Source of the DNA: Sistotremastrum niveocremeum HHB9708
Taxonomy: Eukaryota > Basidiomycota > Agaricomycetes > Sistotremastrales > Sistotremastraceae
Assembly (NCBI GenBank): GCA_001630475.1
Contig: KV419401.1
Coordinates: forward strand, 496,001 to 560,000
Length of the DNA: 64,000 nucleotides
Reading direction: 5' to 3'
Shown here: positions 1 to 12,736 of the stretch, piece by piece
How the letters are laid out: each line of letters starts with the position of its first letter
How positions within the stretch are numbered: position 1 is the stretch's first letter
The notes under the pieces: generated by a model
Seen by the model: only the letters and a program-made list of their open reading frames with translations
The model's database searches: none
What the model was told of the DNA's origin: nothing
Position numbers and translations under genes: made by a program

Positions 1-3000
1 AATACATCAACAAAATCGCCTGCTCCACCGCTCACTGTTAGAGGCCTTCTGACACCGGCGACAAGCCAGTCCACTCCTCCCAAAATCAATGCACAACTTT
101 TGACTAAAATTGAGACTCTGTCAGCTTTCATGGCGCAAATGCCAGATGTACGTTGTTTCCTTTTTTAGCAGCATTATATCTGAAATATCGCTCCCAAGCT
201 ACAACCCTTTGCCACCATAGCGCTGAAAGTCTGGTTCCGTACCGCAATGGTGAACTCCCCCTTGGGCTATTTAATAGCGACTGCATTTATGACTCACTAA
301 TATGACCAGGTCGTCGAAACACGAGCTGGAGAGATGCAGGATTTAGTCAACACAATCGAAGATGTCTTTACTTTCATACTTGCTTCCGAGCGAAGAGGAA
401 AGATAGACTCGCATCGCGCGGTCGCTGCCCGCTTACTGCAACAGACGGTTGAATGCGGTTTTTTCATCATGCAGACCAAACTGAAGGGTGAGGCAGATAT
501 TGTCCTGGAGTGACGCGGCTGACCAATATGCTTTGATAGGTGACTCTATGTCGAAGATACGAGCAGACTTTAAGAGCCAGTTCTCGTCATACCGCGATAC
601 ATTCCACAGTTTAAAGGTGGCCTTCTCCACACAACACATGACATATCCGGACCTTCTGGTATATCAGTCTAAAGGTAATCAGATTTCCATAGCCTTGTCT
701 TCGCTTTACTTACCTGGCGCAGGCAAAACCAAATCGATTGGACTCCCTCGTGCTTCTCGGGTCAGCTTCGTACCCGAATACGGTTGTCTTCCTGGAACTC
801 GCCAAACCGTAACCGGGAAGATCATCGATTGGGCAAGCTTACCTTCAGAACCAAGCACACAAAGAATGTTCTGGCTACGCGGCCCGGCAGGTTGCGGCAA
901 GTCAGCTATATGCCACACAATTGCTCGCTATGCAAGTCAACTGGGTCGATTAGGCTCATCGTTCTTCTTTGATGCCTCCGACCCACAAAGCTGTCGACTC
1001 GACCTTCTCTTCCCCACTATCACTTCCGATCTTGCGGAGCATATCCCTGGGTGGGGAGCTAGAGTTGCCGCGGAAATTCAAGAGCAGCCGCTCTTGGTTT
1101 ACACTTCCTCTTTCGCGCGTCAGTGGGAACACTTCATAGTCAACCCTGCCAAACTGCTGGAATTGATCGGGCCCGTCGTCATCGTCATCGACGCCATCGA
1201 CGAAAGCGCAGATCAAGATTCACTGAAAGAGATATATAAAATCATCCCAAGTCGCCTAAACGAACTTCCCCCTAATTTCCGCATCGTATTCTCAACTCGC
1301 GACGATCCTGGAATTGAAGAGATCGCCACGTCTAATCCCTTCGTAGATGGCATGGGCGCATCTATTCTAGCCAATCCCAATCATCCAGATCTCGGCGTAT
1401 ACATGGTGAAACGGTTACAAGCCTTTCCAACGTTGCAGCCTATCATCAAGGATCATTCAGATGATTCTTTGACTCAGCTCACTCAGAGGTCACAGGGGCT
1501 CTTTCAATGGGCTTCGACCTCCTGCAATTTCATCTCTTCATATAATACGCCAGGATGGGATCCTTTGGAGCAGTTGCAATTCCTGCTCCGGAGCCCTTCT
1601 GTTGGATTGGACGCCCTTTATTCGACCATCCTAAAACGGATCTTCGAATTCAAGGACGAACATGACCCTCGGCTTTCGAATTTTCGGACTGTGCTTGGCT
1701 GGGTAACATGTGTTCAGGAACCTTTGACAATTCATACTCTGTCCGCACTCTGTGTGCCCGATAAAGACGACTTTGTACGAAGCGTGGTGGCACCTATGGG
1801 GACGTTCATGTCCACCTCTTCAGTGGACTACGTTCCCGTCCGCATTTTTCATCAAAGCTTCCGCGATTATCTGTGCACTTCAGATCGCAGTCAGCTGTAC
1901 TCGATCGATGTTCAATCTCAGCATCCGATCATCGCGCGGACTTGTTTGTCAACCATGAACAGGTTGCTGTGCTTTAATATCTGCAAGCTCGAAACATCGT
2001 CGATCTTGAATGATGATTTCCCCGATCTCACGCAACAAATTTGGAACAATATACCGGACGAACTGTCGTATGCGTGTCGATTCTGGGCAATTCATCTTAA
2101 ACATTGTTCATTGGATTCGTATGTGGTGGATCTGTTGATGACGTTTTTGTCATCAAAGTTCCTGTTTTGGTTGGAGGTGCTTAGTCTGATCAAGCAGCCA
2201 AGTATCGCGCTAGAGGCTACGAGAGACCTTATTTCATGGAGCACTGTAAGTCTGTAGTTTGTACCGCGTAACCCTTTTACTAAGGTCTCATTCCACAGGG
2301 TTCCGATTCCAGGATCGAAACGCTGGCCCGAGATGCGGAGAAGTTCATCTCGTCCTTCTCGAGCGTCATATCTCAGAGCGCTCCTCACATCTATCTGTCC
2401 GCATTGCCATTCGCGCCCACCAACAGTGCCATTTCCCAGGAGTACTTGCCCAAGTTCCCTCGTCGTCTCAAGGTTGTCGGAAAACCCCACACATCATGGT
2501 CTGTCATCCAGAAAATCCTTCTGGGACATTCTGCAGGTGTAGTAGGCGCAGTTTATTCCTCGGATGGAAGCAGAATCATCTCGGCCTCTCAAGACGGTTC
2601 GATTCGATTGTGGCAATCTGAAACAGGAGACGTCAACGGGTCTCCGTTCTCATCGGATGATGATCCCATTACATGCATCTCACTATCTCCCAGATCGCTG
2701 ATCGTTGCATCGGGATCCATTAGCGGCGAAGTCCGCTTGAGAGATGCGCAAAGTGGGAAGATCATCGCAACTCTTCGTGCGGGTGGCTATGGGGCCAGCG
2801 TCTCGTGCTTCCGTTTCTCGCAAGACGGAAAGTACATGGCATCAGGTTCAACGGATGGTTCGGTCGGAATTTGGGTCACCATCGGCACCGGAATCGTCGT
2901 TCGTCCTGGGGATAGCAGACACGACTTTGCTGTCACATCTACTGCTTTCACTCCGGATTCGAAATCGCTCTTATCCGGATCAGAAGATGGGATTATCAAG

Positions 3001-3675
3001 ATATGGCGACTCGATTCGCATCCCATCGTTGGAGCTCCGTGGTGGCGCTCTCAAGTCAGCATATCGTCCCTGGCCATATCGTCGTCTTTGAAAGTTGTGA
3101 TATCAAGTTCGAACTCGCAGCAGATTACTCTGCTAGACTTCAATGATCCATTCCGTAAGGGCACAAGAACCACGGAGGAGCACCGAGGCTACATCATGTA
3201 TGCCACCCCTTCACCCGATTCTCGTCATCTCGTGTCAGGAACAAGTGACGGTACAATCTCATTATGGAACTTCGATACTCTCCAGCCCGTCGGGCAGGCC
3301 ATGAAAGGCCATAAAGGAGAAGTCCAAACAGTCGCATTCTCCCCAGACGGCAGACACATCGTCTCAGGTGCAGATGACGGTAGAATCTGCGTCTGGGATA
3401 CCAATGCCATACTAGGAGGTTCCAGCACAGTTCAAGCGTCCAATATGCAGAGTGATTCGGTCGGTTCGGACTTCTTGACCCATGGATGGGTGTTTGGAGA
3501 GAAAGAAGAACGTCTGTTTTGGGTCCCGTCACCTCTGCGCCAGTCTTTCGTGAAGCTGCCTGCTCAGCTGGAGGACAATCCAGATGCCACCTCCGTTGAT
3601 TTGACGAATTTCGTTCATGGAACTGAGTGGATGAAGTGCTACGATCCTGAGCCCTCCTCATCGGTTCAAGACTGA
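1..3675 (+). CDS. NACHT-WD40 STAND (NLR-like) protein, 5' end outside window
   Basis: This is a multi-exon gene whose start lies left of the window. Readable exons are about 1-147, 199-249, 310-487, 540-2246 and 2300-3675, with GT-AG introns. A further in-frame 48-nt intron at 675-722 is possible. The N-terminal helical part (RGKIDSHRAVAARLLQQTVE) is the type seen ahead of fungal NACHT domains. A P-loop (GPAGCGKSAI, near 880-910) and a Walker B-like VVIVIDAIDES (near 1170-1205) define the NTPase. The last exon carries about six or seven WD40 blades, for example GHKGEVQTVAFSPDGRHIVS. Family members are cytosolic signal-transducing NTPases linked to non-self recognition and programmed cell death in fungi. 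The effector domain would lie upstream and cannot be seen, so the role of this copy is unknown. No disabling change was noticed in the visible part. Confidence 0.9.
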
Positions 3676-3947
3676 TGAGTTGTATAACCACGCAGCTCGC
3701 ACCTTTACTGTCAGTATTATTCTTGTCCTATCAACTTCGCACGATCTCCTTGTTTCATTGAACCGTGCCATACCCTTCCTTGATTCCACTGTTCTCATCA
3801 TCAATTGTGCTACATTCCGTGTTTTTGCTATCATTATTTCCTTGCTATCGACATTCATACTACTACAATCTTGTATTTGTACATTATCCTTGCTTTGCTT
3901 TCTGTCACAGTCGCCATATCTTTGTACATTCTGCCCTAGTCACAGTA

Positions 3948-4871
3948 TCAATTCATCATCGTAGTCTGACCGCCCGTGCTCTGTCCTCCCCGATTGGCGG
4001 ATTCAGCGTCCTTGAGACTTTGCGTCCACAAGTCATATGCTACATTCAAAACCTGCAACTGCTCCAAAGTTCCAAATTGGAATAACGCAGCAGATGCCTG
4101 CTCATAACTCAACAGCTCAGTCCTGTAAGACTGTTCATCAGGCATCCTCGTATCGTCTCTAGGAATCGCATCGGCCGCGATCTGAGCGATATACCAGAAT
4201 GTGAAATATTCTGTACCCGGGTCGATATAGTGTCTACGCCTATGAGGGCCATTGTGAATGACTGATACGTAGATGGGCTCATGAGATGGGTTCCTCGAGG
4301 GCGCTGAGCCCTTTGGACAATGATGGGGAATATCTAGAGGGAGGAATTGACATTCGTATCCACTCTGAACATCATGATCAGGACAAAGCAACCTCAATTC
4401 AGGAATACAACCCAAACAGAAGGTTGATATTATACGCGCCTCCTCAGTGGCTTCTCGCAATGCAGCTTGTTCCAATGACTCGCCCACATCTTTCCTTCCC
4501 TTTGGTAGGAATGCATAGCCTTCCGGATGCTTCGTGTCCCACACGATGGCAACCTTGCCTGTCGAAGGCTGAATCATGACACATCCTGCGCCGAGCTGAA
4601 GGTCGTGCGCGTAGAATAGTGATGTCGGTATAGTCGAGGTTGAATCTTTGGATAAACGCAACGAACGAAATCCCTCCTGGAGTTTCGTGATACTCTTGAT
4701 AATATTGTGGCCAGTGGATTGGCTCGGTTGCTGAGATGTGGAAGCCGCCGAGCTGGTCAAAGTACCTTGACTTGCGGTCGCTCTAGGGATGCTGGATTTG
4801 AATGATGGTATGAAATTGTATTTGGATGAAAATGTAGGTCGAGCGGGACCTTTGCCCTTGCGTGAAGACAT
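3948..4871 (-). CDS. Nudix hydrolase domain protein
   Basis: An uninterrupted 307-aa reading frame. The first ~75 residues are Ser/Thr/Gln-rich and look disordered. The Nudix box starts near residue 125 and reads GRKDVGESLEQAALREATEE, matching GX5EX7REUXEE with all metal-binding glutamates. The usual Gly after the EE pair is replaced, which is tolerated in divergent members. Nudix enzymes hydrolyse a nucleoside diphosphate linked to another moiety (NDP-sugars, dinucleotide or inositol polyphosphates). The substrate cannot be read from sequence. The gene converges on the NACHT-WD40 gene, leaving 272 bp between stops. The start chosen is the first Met of the frame, at 4871, and no signal peptide is visible. 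Confidence 0.85.
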   Translation of the reverse strand: MSSRKGKGPARPTFSSKYNFIPSFKSSIPRATASQGTLTSSAASTSQQPSQSTGHNIIKSITKLQEGFRSLRLSKDSTSTIPTSLFYAHDLQLGAGCVMIQPSTGKVAIVWDTKHPEGYAFLPKGRKDVGESLEQAALREATEEARIISTFCLGCIPELRLLCPDHDVQSGYECQFLPLDIPHHCPKGSAPSRNPSHEPIYVSVIHNGPHRRRHYIDPGTEYFTFWYIAQIAADAIPRDDTRMPDEQSYRTELLSYEQASAALFQFGTLEQLQVLNVAYDLWTQSLKDAESANRGGQSTGGQTTMMN

Positions 4872-5552
4872 GAGTTGTTACGTAATCAGGATCATCTGGC
4901 TAATCTTATCGCGTGCCTCCATGGAAAATCGGAAAATCGGGAGCAAAAAATCAGATTTATAAAAAAAGCTGCTAGAAAAAACGGAATCACTCTCCCCGGC
5001 CTGCCTATATGTCGGTCATGAGGTGAGCCTGGATCGTAACGGAATCGAGTATTATTGATACTGGTCATGGTTGGCCAATCGATCAGTGTCAATCCTCATC
5101 AATCTTAGGGCGAGCTCGATAGCATCTCTGTAGAATCCGTACAATTGCGTTGTTATGTTTAATGTCGTACATGAAAAAACGTCGACAAGTCATTAGAGAC
5201 ATTAGAGGAAAGGGGAATAAAAAAGGGTTCGAGAGCGATACAAAAACACAAACACAACATCAAGCCAATAAAAAAATGAACAAAGTCAAAAGTCAAACCC
5301 AAAAAACAACAATTACACCCAGATTGAACGATGAAGAGAAGAAAGGATATCAGAAAGGAGGGGGTAACGTCTAAACACCGAGGATGAGATGAAGAGTGAA
5401 GGATGGAAAAGTGTCAGCCAGTCGTTCACATGACGCCCTGTGATTAGATAAAGAAGCTAGATGCCAGTAAATGTTTTATCCCGCCATCGACATGCTGTCG
5501 ATGTTGTGCGGTGAACGAGGGGTGAAGCCTCGACAGGCCGGCCATGCAGAGT
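4872..5552. other. Intergenic, no gene seen
   Basis: This is the 5' flank of the Nudix gene and 3' flank of the O-fucosyltransferase-like gene. The stretch near 5150-5370 is A-rich on the plus strand. The short frame there (5150-5374) is Lys/Gln-biased low complexity and is not supported as a gene. Confidence 0.5.
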
Positions 5553-7179
5553 CTAATCGTCATCGGCGCCAGGAATGCCCCATCTGACGACCCGAGTCAC
5601 GCCTCCGTTCCACTCTCTGACTCGCTTAGAGGAGACAAGCGACATGGTAGAATGGTCGGTGCCAACGAAACCAATCGCTAACGATTGTGCAACCACGTCG
5701 ATGACGGGAAGATACCTACACAGGAGCGTCAGCCTCTCATGTCCAAGAAGACCGTAAGAAAGAAAAACGCACCATTCACCGTATTTTTCCTGCGTACCTT
5801 CCTTGGCATGATCGATTCTCTTCCATCCCATATCAGTCACCTCCTTCCACCACCCTTCGTCTTTCTCGTCACTGAGAACCACGACGTTATTAACGGTGAG
5901 ACCACGCGTCTTTTGCAATTCTTCCTGCACTTGCTTCACGCGACGTGCATAAGCCGCGAGTGTAGGCATGCATTCGGCCAACGTAACGTAATCCGGGCAG
6001 GCATTCTTGAAATCCGTTCGGCGAACATGAACGCTGATGTACTGAAGAGCCGTTAGTGATCCTGACGATCGAAGAGGAAAAGAAAAAAAGACATACAGGA
6101 GGCACGTCCCCTGTTCCGCTCCCGCCAAACGTTCTCCCTACGACCCCTTTCGTGATATCCAAAACATGATCGCTCCACCGAATATGTCTGCCGACAAACC
6201 TCCACGCGGGACTCCATTCCCTCTCCCATTCGTATTGAACCGCGCTGGCGACATAATATAGCAGATCGTAGCAAAGCATTTGCTCATCGGGATCGACATA
6301 ATGCCGATCAGGGTAGGGTTTACCGGCGGCTTCAGCAAGCGCCTCTGATCGGGTTTGAGGGAATGATAGCGAAGCGAGGGCCATGTAATTTCCAAAGTAC
6401 TCATTCGGAGAGGGCGTGAGACGCGTGAATTCGGGCACACGAGTGTATGAAAAATCTATAGGGAGAGAAAAAGTCAGTAGCTGAGCTAAGGGGGAAATGG
6501 AAAAGGGGGCGTACTGAGATGCATGGATTCTTCGACGTTAGGCGTGAGATGATAGTGCCCACCGAGCGTCTCCTGGACGCTCCAACAACCCAATGAATCG
6601 ACGTTGGGAGCTGCCAAATCCTTGATCTGTTGCCATTCCAGCACCGGCGTTCGAATCGCCTGCGAGAGCAACGAGAGGTTGAAAACTTCGGAGGCTTGGA
6701 AGAACCCAGTCGATAGGCCCTGGTGAACCGGTGAAAAGGGTGGAATGACGGGTATACGTTGTGAGAGGAGGGCAATGTAGATAAGGTTCACGTGCGACAT
6801 GAAGACATTAGCTGTGGCAAACAGTTAGTTTCCACGCGAGCAGAAACATGAATCAAGGCAGGACTCACTGAAGCCACCCGCAGTGAATGCAGTCACATAT
6901 TTCAGGTCAGGATGCAGGTTGTCTATATCGCGCCTGGATGAGCCTCCATGAGAAAAAATAGGGAAATGTCTAAGACTCACCTCTAAAGCTGGGCGTAGGC
7001 TCCCCAACGAGGTACTCTGCTTGCTTTTCAATGACAGCTACTAATGGCTCCTGTCCATTTCCATAAGACAAGTTCATATTGGGTACCACGACATCCTGCC
7101 AATGATACAGGAGCGAAAATAAGCCGAGTAAGACAACAACGACCACTGCAACGCGACTGGTCGAACGTATTGCGATCAT
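5553..7179 (-). CDS. O-fucosyltransferase-like type II membrane glycosyltransferase
   Basis: Six exons join to 446 aa: 6981-7179, 6869-6922, 6515-6811, 6097-6455, 5773-6041 and 5553-5715 (complement). All introns are GT-AG and the joined frame is open. Residues ~8-25 (VAVVVVVLLGLFSLLYHW) form a signal anchor, so the protein should face the Golgi/ER lumen. The motif YISVHVRRTDF opening exon 5 matches the H-x-R-R-x-D/G-F signature of the GDP-fucose O-fucosyltransferase superfamily. VGTDHSTMS near the C-terminus resembles the conserved late donor-binding motif. The family transfers fucose from GDP-fucose to protein Ser/Thr. The acceptor here is unknown, and fungal members are poorly characterised. 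The minus-strand order matches its neighbours but the spacing suggests an independent promoter. Confidence 0.75.
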
Positions 7180-7917
7180 CGCAACGAGATTGGATGTCTA
7201 CAGAACGTGCGGGAAGCGTAGGGGAGAAGGGGAGTTGGGGATGGCGACGAGCAGGCAGGGGGGAGGGAACAACGAGGTCTTTGTTCTGGAGCTTTAACTT
7301 GGCGGCGGCGGCTCGATCAACAGGCCGGCCGGATTTCCCCGGATTCTCAAGCCTTGTTCCTGGCCTAAATCGCTTTTCCGATCGTACATCCGAAACAGGG
7401 AAAAAATATTTGACAAAGCATAGGAGTCGACCAGCACTGAAATCTGGGAGGACGAAACAGGAGAAGAAAATTCTCAGGAGTAAATTCTCTAGCTTTCGAT
7501 GAAACACGCAGTTGACGGTGTTGTAAATTGATGGTATCAACTATCAAGTCAGAAAAGTTGTTGCAATACCAGTCACGATTCACGAACAACAATGTATCTG
7601 AGCCATTGATATCTGCCCGACTGTCAACGGGTTTGAACTTTGTCTAGGGATTATGGCGCATCGTAGCGGTAACCAAGGATAAGGTCCAGCAAAGGACTTA
7701 GGGAGTCATGCAAGGCACGCCGGCTCATGAGCATGAAAAGACCTACAAGTTGTCCTAAATATCGATAGAGCGTGAGGGGAGGTGTATTCAAGCCAAAAGT
7801 CCTTACATTGGTAGTACAGATCGTGTAGTTTACATATAGGAGCCATGCTTTGCAGTCAGGAAAAAAACTGATCGCGCAAAACGCACGAGGTCAGTGACTC
7901 AAGATCTTACCCCTCGA
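7180..7917. other. Intergenic, no gene seen
   Basis: Contains the promoter side of the O-fucosyltransferase-like gene. Frames on both strands around 7030-7540 overlap each other out of phase, lack motifs and show no intron pattern, so they are read as chance. Nothing else was recognised. Confidence 0.5.
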
Positions 7918-9331
7918 TCAACCAGTATAATAGCCACTGAGTCTGAACCCAGCAAAGCTCCTAAAATATGAGATCCTGCCCGCAAACCACATAACCCAGT
8001 CTCGGAGGGCTCTAACGAAACTTCCCTGCAAAGAACCAGCAGCGACGATCCCATTCGTCATATTGATCACGTCGATAGCGATCTTTCTCCTCTTCACCGC
8101 TTGCTCTTCAAACAATTTCTCATCCTTTGGCTTGCCCTCTGTCACGAAAGGCGCAAGCATCTCGCCCACAGCAACAGCTTCCCTGATTCCAAGATTCATA
8201 CCCTGTCCACCAGCGGGTGAATGAATATGCGCCGCATCACCCATCAAGAACACTCCTCCCTTGCCAAACGGTTTGTAGAAGCGATCCGCAACCCCATGTC
8301 GAGTCCTGAATCGCGAAGTCCACACAACAGATTCAACAATCGCATGTTCAGCACTTTTATCAGGGCCGAATCTCGTATTTCGATCCACGCAAGATTGGAT
8401 GAAAGCTGCGTCTGCGTTTTTGGGTGCTTCGCCACGTGTTTGGGGGACCATAGCGATTATTCGGTATATAGGACGTTTGGTTGAGTCGTTGGGATCGCAT
8501 GGAAGAGGGATTATGATGACTGCACCGTCGATACCGAAGAAGATGGCGATGTCGGTGCGTGAGAGGCTTGGGGGAAGGGGATTGGCGAGGTAGACGTCGC
8601 AGACGATTAGAGGGGGCGTATTGGGATCGATTTTATTAGAGATGTCATCAACTTCTGGATGATCGGGCTGGTGAAAGCCTATTTGGGCAAGAGTGCGGAC
8701 CTTCAGGAGGGGTGAAAAAGGACTCGATGAGAGAATAGACACAAGTGCTCACATTCGAATGACTACCATCAGCCCCAATAACATACTTTGCTTGAATTTT
8801 CTCTCCACTCTCAAACAACGCCTCTAACCCTGACCCATCACTCGCCTCGACCAAACCAACAAGTTTCAAAGGTCTAAACGCCTTCTTTCCCAATTCCTCT
8901 AATTTCTTATTCAAGTATCCTTCCGTTTCGCATTGAGAGATAAGTAGAGCATGTGGGAATGCGACGTCGGGTCGGGATTCAAGACTCCCAAAGTTACCAG
9001 GGATCAAAGTCGAGGTAGGCGTGTTAATCGTGAAGGCACGACTGACGATCCCACGATCAAGAAGCGTGTCTGTTATTCCCATAGGTTTCAGAACCTGCAC
9101 GTCATGGGTCAGGGGAATATCCAAAATAGAACGACAAGAAAATCTGACCTCTAGAGTCCTCGAATGAACGACGACGGCTCTGGATCCAATCTTCGAAGGC
9201 TCAGGACTTCCATCGACAATTGTGATATCTTTGGCACCATTACGAAGGAGCGTAATAGCTACAGTCGTTCCGATAGGTCCTGCTCCTACGATAAGGACGT
9301 CCGTTTTGGTGGGAAGGCTGCTCGTCGACAT
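7918..9331 (-). CDS. FAD-dependent aromatic-type monooxygenase (PHBH/FAD_binding_3), short form
   Basis: Three exons (9149-9331, 8753-9094, 7918-8700, complement) give about 435 aa. The three hallmark motifs of class A flavoprotein hydroxylases are present. They are GxGxxG near residue 16 (VLIVGAGPIGTT), the DG motif (YVIGADGSHSN) at the end of exon 2, and the GD motif (GVFLMGDAAHIHSPAGGQGMN) in exon 3. Such enzymes use NAD(P)H, FAD and O2 to hydroxylate phenolic or polyketide-like substrates. The protein stops soon after the FAD domain and lacks the ~150-200-residue thioredoxin-like C-terminal domain of phenol 2-monooxygenases. It is therefore a short form or a gene that lost its 3' end. No signal peptide is seen. 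It lies next to the peroxygenase pair on the same strand, but co-function is only an inference. Confidence 0.85.
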
Positions 9332-10140
9332 TGCTCTTGTCGATTAAGAGATACTTCGAGACCTGGGTAGACTTCAAAGCAGGTTCAGAATATCCGCAGC
9401 CGTGCAGCGGCAGCTAGGCTCTGACGATGTACGTGTCTCGAACGAGTGGACGTAGAAGGAGGGTAGTGGGGCATCATGAAATGCCTCCTGAGGTCATATA
9501 TCACAGACTGCGTCCCATATCAGCCAGTGGGAACCCGCTCCAGGTCCAAGGTCTCCGCATCGCCCCAGGTAGCACGTGTGTCCCATTGATGTATTTGAGG
9601 AAGACCTCGATATTATCAGGAGCAATACTCTTAATCTTGACGTAGCAGCGATATGGGTAAAGATGATAGCGGCTAATTGTCGATAGGTTGCGAATCACCG
9701 TATATGACCTGACGGGAGCAAATTCGAAGGTGGTTCATTACGTAAGTGGAGGGGGTTTCGAAGCCCACTTTCCGACCTTGCACTGAGAGTTGATCGCAGT
9801 TCACATTCATTGCGTACAGGAACGGGATACATTGGGAAAGACAGATCAATTTCGATGACGTTCTGATCAATGGCTACGTCATCAACTAGCCAATAGGAAA
9901 ACAGGAGTGCTACAAAACGGGAGAGTGAATGACGATGGAAAGCGAAGAAAGCCCTAGGGTATGTCAAAAACTACAACAGAATATTAAGATACAACAAGAA
10001 TTAGTCCGTGATGGAGATAGATGTATGTACGTGGTAGTGTCCAATGAGTGTTCCAGATGCCCAAGAAAAAAGAATGAGGTGGGATGAGATGTCCAGGAAT
10101 ATAGGATGTGTGCAATCATTGTCAGGAGTGAGAAGGAAGA
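9332..10140. other. Intergenic, no gene seen
   Basis: Upstream flank of the FAD monooxygenase and downstream flank of UPO copy 1. Only short, motif-free frames are present. Confidence 0.5.
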
Positions 10141-11560
10141 TTAAACGCCGACAGGTCCCTGAGGTTGGATGACGGGACATCCGAAAGGCTTAGCGATGGC
10201 ACCCAACAAGGTATCAACATTCTTGCGGAATAGACCCGTAGCTTTCGAATAACTAGCAGGGATACTCAGAACGGCGAGGTCGTAATATGCAGCATTGCAC
10301 TAGCTCAGACGTTAGCACGAGCAAGACTTGCGTAAAAAAGGTATGCATACAGCAGTGCTAGGAGGATCGACGATATAATTGCCATTTTCGTCATTGGCTC
10401 CTGGTGAAACGGGGTGCACGGCAAGAATCTCGGCTGCCTGAGTGGTGATCAGGTCAAAGGTTCCGGGCGACGATCTGCGGAACCAGTTGGCGCCGAAAGT
10501 CTGGTTGCGGATGATATTTCCGAGCATTTGGATCGAAAGAACACCATCAGTGCCTGGAAACGAGTGTCAGAGAATTATAACATGTGATTCCAGAATATAT
10601 TCACCATTGGCGAAAAGATTGAGAATGAAAGCAGCCTCATTATAACTGGTGGCAATGCGTCCGGCATGGAACGAGAGCTAAAGCAGATCGATGTCAGCGA
10701 CATGAGAAACGGAAGCAACATCGTGATAAGTACCTGGTTATTTCTTGCTTGATCCTCGACGAAGCGGGCGTACTTGAATTCAGCCATTACTTTCTTTGTG
10801 ACAATAGAGCGGTTGCCAGTAATGGGAGAGTCATCTCCGAATTTCCCGGTGTAGAGAAGGAGCTATGATGACATTAGACAGAGGAATATTACGGGCGGAG
10901 GTAGAAACATACCTCATCGTAAAGAGCATCTTGGAAGTTAACGCTATCGCCAAGAGCAGCATCCTCTCGGGTCATCGAAACATCACCCTCAAATCTTCCA
11001 TGCTTAGCGATACCGCCGGGAGATCCAGGTCCGTCGATTTGACCTGGGAGCGGAGGAACGAGGGGCGTCTCTCCGCCAATGGATAGTCGGTTGACGAATG
11101 CATTTCCACGTGCCAGCATAGCAAATGCAGCGTCGAAAGCGGCAAGATCGTGATCCATATTGAAACCTTCACGAGTAGCATTGATGATCTGCTCATAGCT
11201 TGCTACACCGCTGAAAAAGAGTCAGAATCATGCTCCACGCGCCATTCGGATTAACTCACTTTCGGGGAAGATAACCGTGATTTGCGAGAGTATTAAGTGC
11301 AGGACAAGGACCTCGCATATCTCCGGGGCCAGGTGCAACGAATGGATGGTCCGCGTCTTTTCGCGAGTCAGTAAAATTGGACAGGAAGAGGGAAAATTCC
11401 AGGGCTCACCAGGGACTAGTTTGAGACCGACATCTGTCGAACGAGGAGGGATGGTAATAACAACACCGCCGGGAGGGTTGGACCTTTCGGTAGGGAATGC
11501 AGAAGAGAGCGATGCGGATGCTATTAGGCAAACCAAAGCAGTTCTGACCGGAGAGAACAT
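10141..11560 (-). CDS. Unspecific peroxygenase (heme-thiolate, long type), copy 1
   Basis: Seven exons join to 369 aa: 11410-11560, 11260-11356, 10913-11210, 10734-10862, 10605-10677, 10351-10553 and 10141-10299 (complement). All introns are GT-AG. The start at 11560 gives a signal peptide (FSPVRTALVCLIASASLSSA), so the enzyme should be secreted. The proximal heme ligand is the Cys of RGPCPALNTLANHGYLPR (about Cys68). The Mg/heme-propionate motif EGDVS is near residue 157. An Arg and a Glu seven residues apart in GRIATSYNEAAF (about R232/E239) match the acid-base pair R189/E196 of the Agrocybe aegerita enzyme. Length and motifs fit the long group. The family inserts peroxide oxygen into unactivated C-H bonds, aromatics and alkenes. 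A close paralog lies at 14893-16503. Confidence 0.95.
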
Positions 11561-12736
11561 AGCAATTAAAGAGAGAGGAAGAGGAGGAGATGATGGTCCA
11601 CAGCAGAAAGATGCTTTTGGTTTTATAGCCTTGGTGGCTCTCATTAAACCCCTAGCTCCTGTGGTGGCCCAGTTTTCGCGGTACTCGGAACACAGTGCGA
11701 TACTCGGGTGGCAGTGTCTCCATTACACGTTTAGAGGAACACGAATTTGACTCCGAGTACAGCTGATTTCAACTACGACTCTTTTGCTTAGGGATGGGGG
11801 AACTGGGTGGCAGTGACTCTGGCGTGGCGATCAGCGTCGACATTCAGGGGGTATTCGATCGACCAATGGAAAGCCGTGGGGAAAGCGACCCCGCCGGGGC
11901 GGACGATGAAATAAAAGTGCGTGGGTAACAATACTGTGAGCACACACAGCGCTGAAGGAACATGACGGGATGGTGGCGGTGAGCTCGACGTCGGGATACA
12001 AGACCAAGTTTCCGGAGTTCGCCTGGCTGATTCCGATTCCGACATCCGACTCAGGGCAGACATCTGATTGGTCAGTCACTCTTTGCCGGTGCTAAAGCCG
12101 TCGAAAGGCTAGATCGAGGTCTGCACTGAACGAACGTCTTTCTCCATGAGTCCATGAAGTTTCATATCCTTCAGGGCCAACTATATGTCCATCATTGTTT
12201 AGGATATTCAAAAAATAATATGACCCACCCTTTATTGTTGAAGCTCCATCCGATCATCCTTTGCGATACTATACCCTAAACCCCATGCTCAGCAATGTGC
12301 TCGCACCGCAATTTCCACAGCTATTGGACCGCGCCCGTGAATATATGGTCACTCCTGGCTTGTACGGGATTAGCCTAGCGATCGCGTGCATGATCCTACA
12401 GACAAGGGTGAGACCAGTTAAGCATGACTCGCAAGAGTGGGAAATCGGGTACCCTTCTTGGATGCGGCGCAGGAAGGTTGCCTAAAACTCTGAGCGACGC
12501 TCCTACATTTGGTAGCCTTGGGGATGCACTTTCAGGCTCACGCATCGCTGTGCATCCACAAACACGTGTTTGGATGGCTCTGCTTATCCTCAGTCAGAGC
12601 CGCAAAGACTCACAGATGACTCAATACCTCGTCCACGCGACAGTACACGTCTCTTTTTTGAGGTAGCTGGTCCATAATCTACCCAAAGATGGATAGCGCA
12701 AATGACAAGGGCAAAGGACCAGTAGCTATTGTCACA
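11561..12736. other. Intergenic, possible orphan exon
   Basis: Upstream flank of UPO copy 1. A plus-strand frame starting at Met 12283 encodes about 40 residues ending in a hydrophobic stretch (YGISLAIACMILQT) just before a GTGAGA donor-like site. It could be an orphan first exon of a membrane-anchored enzyme, but no continuation was found. Nothing else is supported. Confidence 0.25.

Noticed and set aside
7044-7540. Open frames on both strands upstream of the O-fucosyltransferase-like gene
   Set aside because: Mutually overlapping, motif-free and in a typical promoter position.
12283-12410. Possible first exon of a membrane-anchored P450
   Set aside because: Only a hydrophobic segment and a donor-like site; no heme-binding or other P450 motif follows, so no gene is called.
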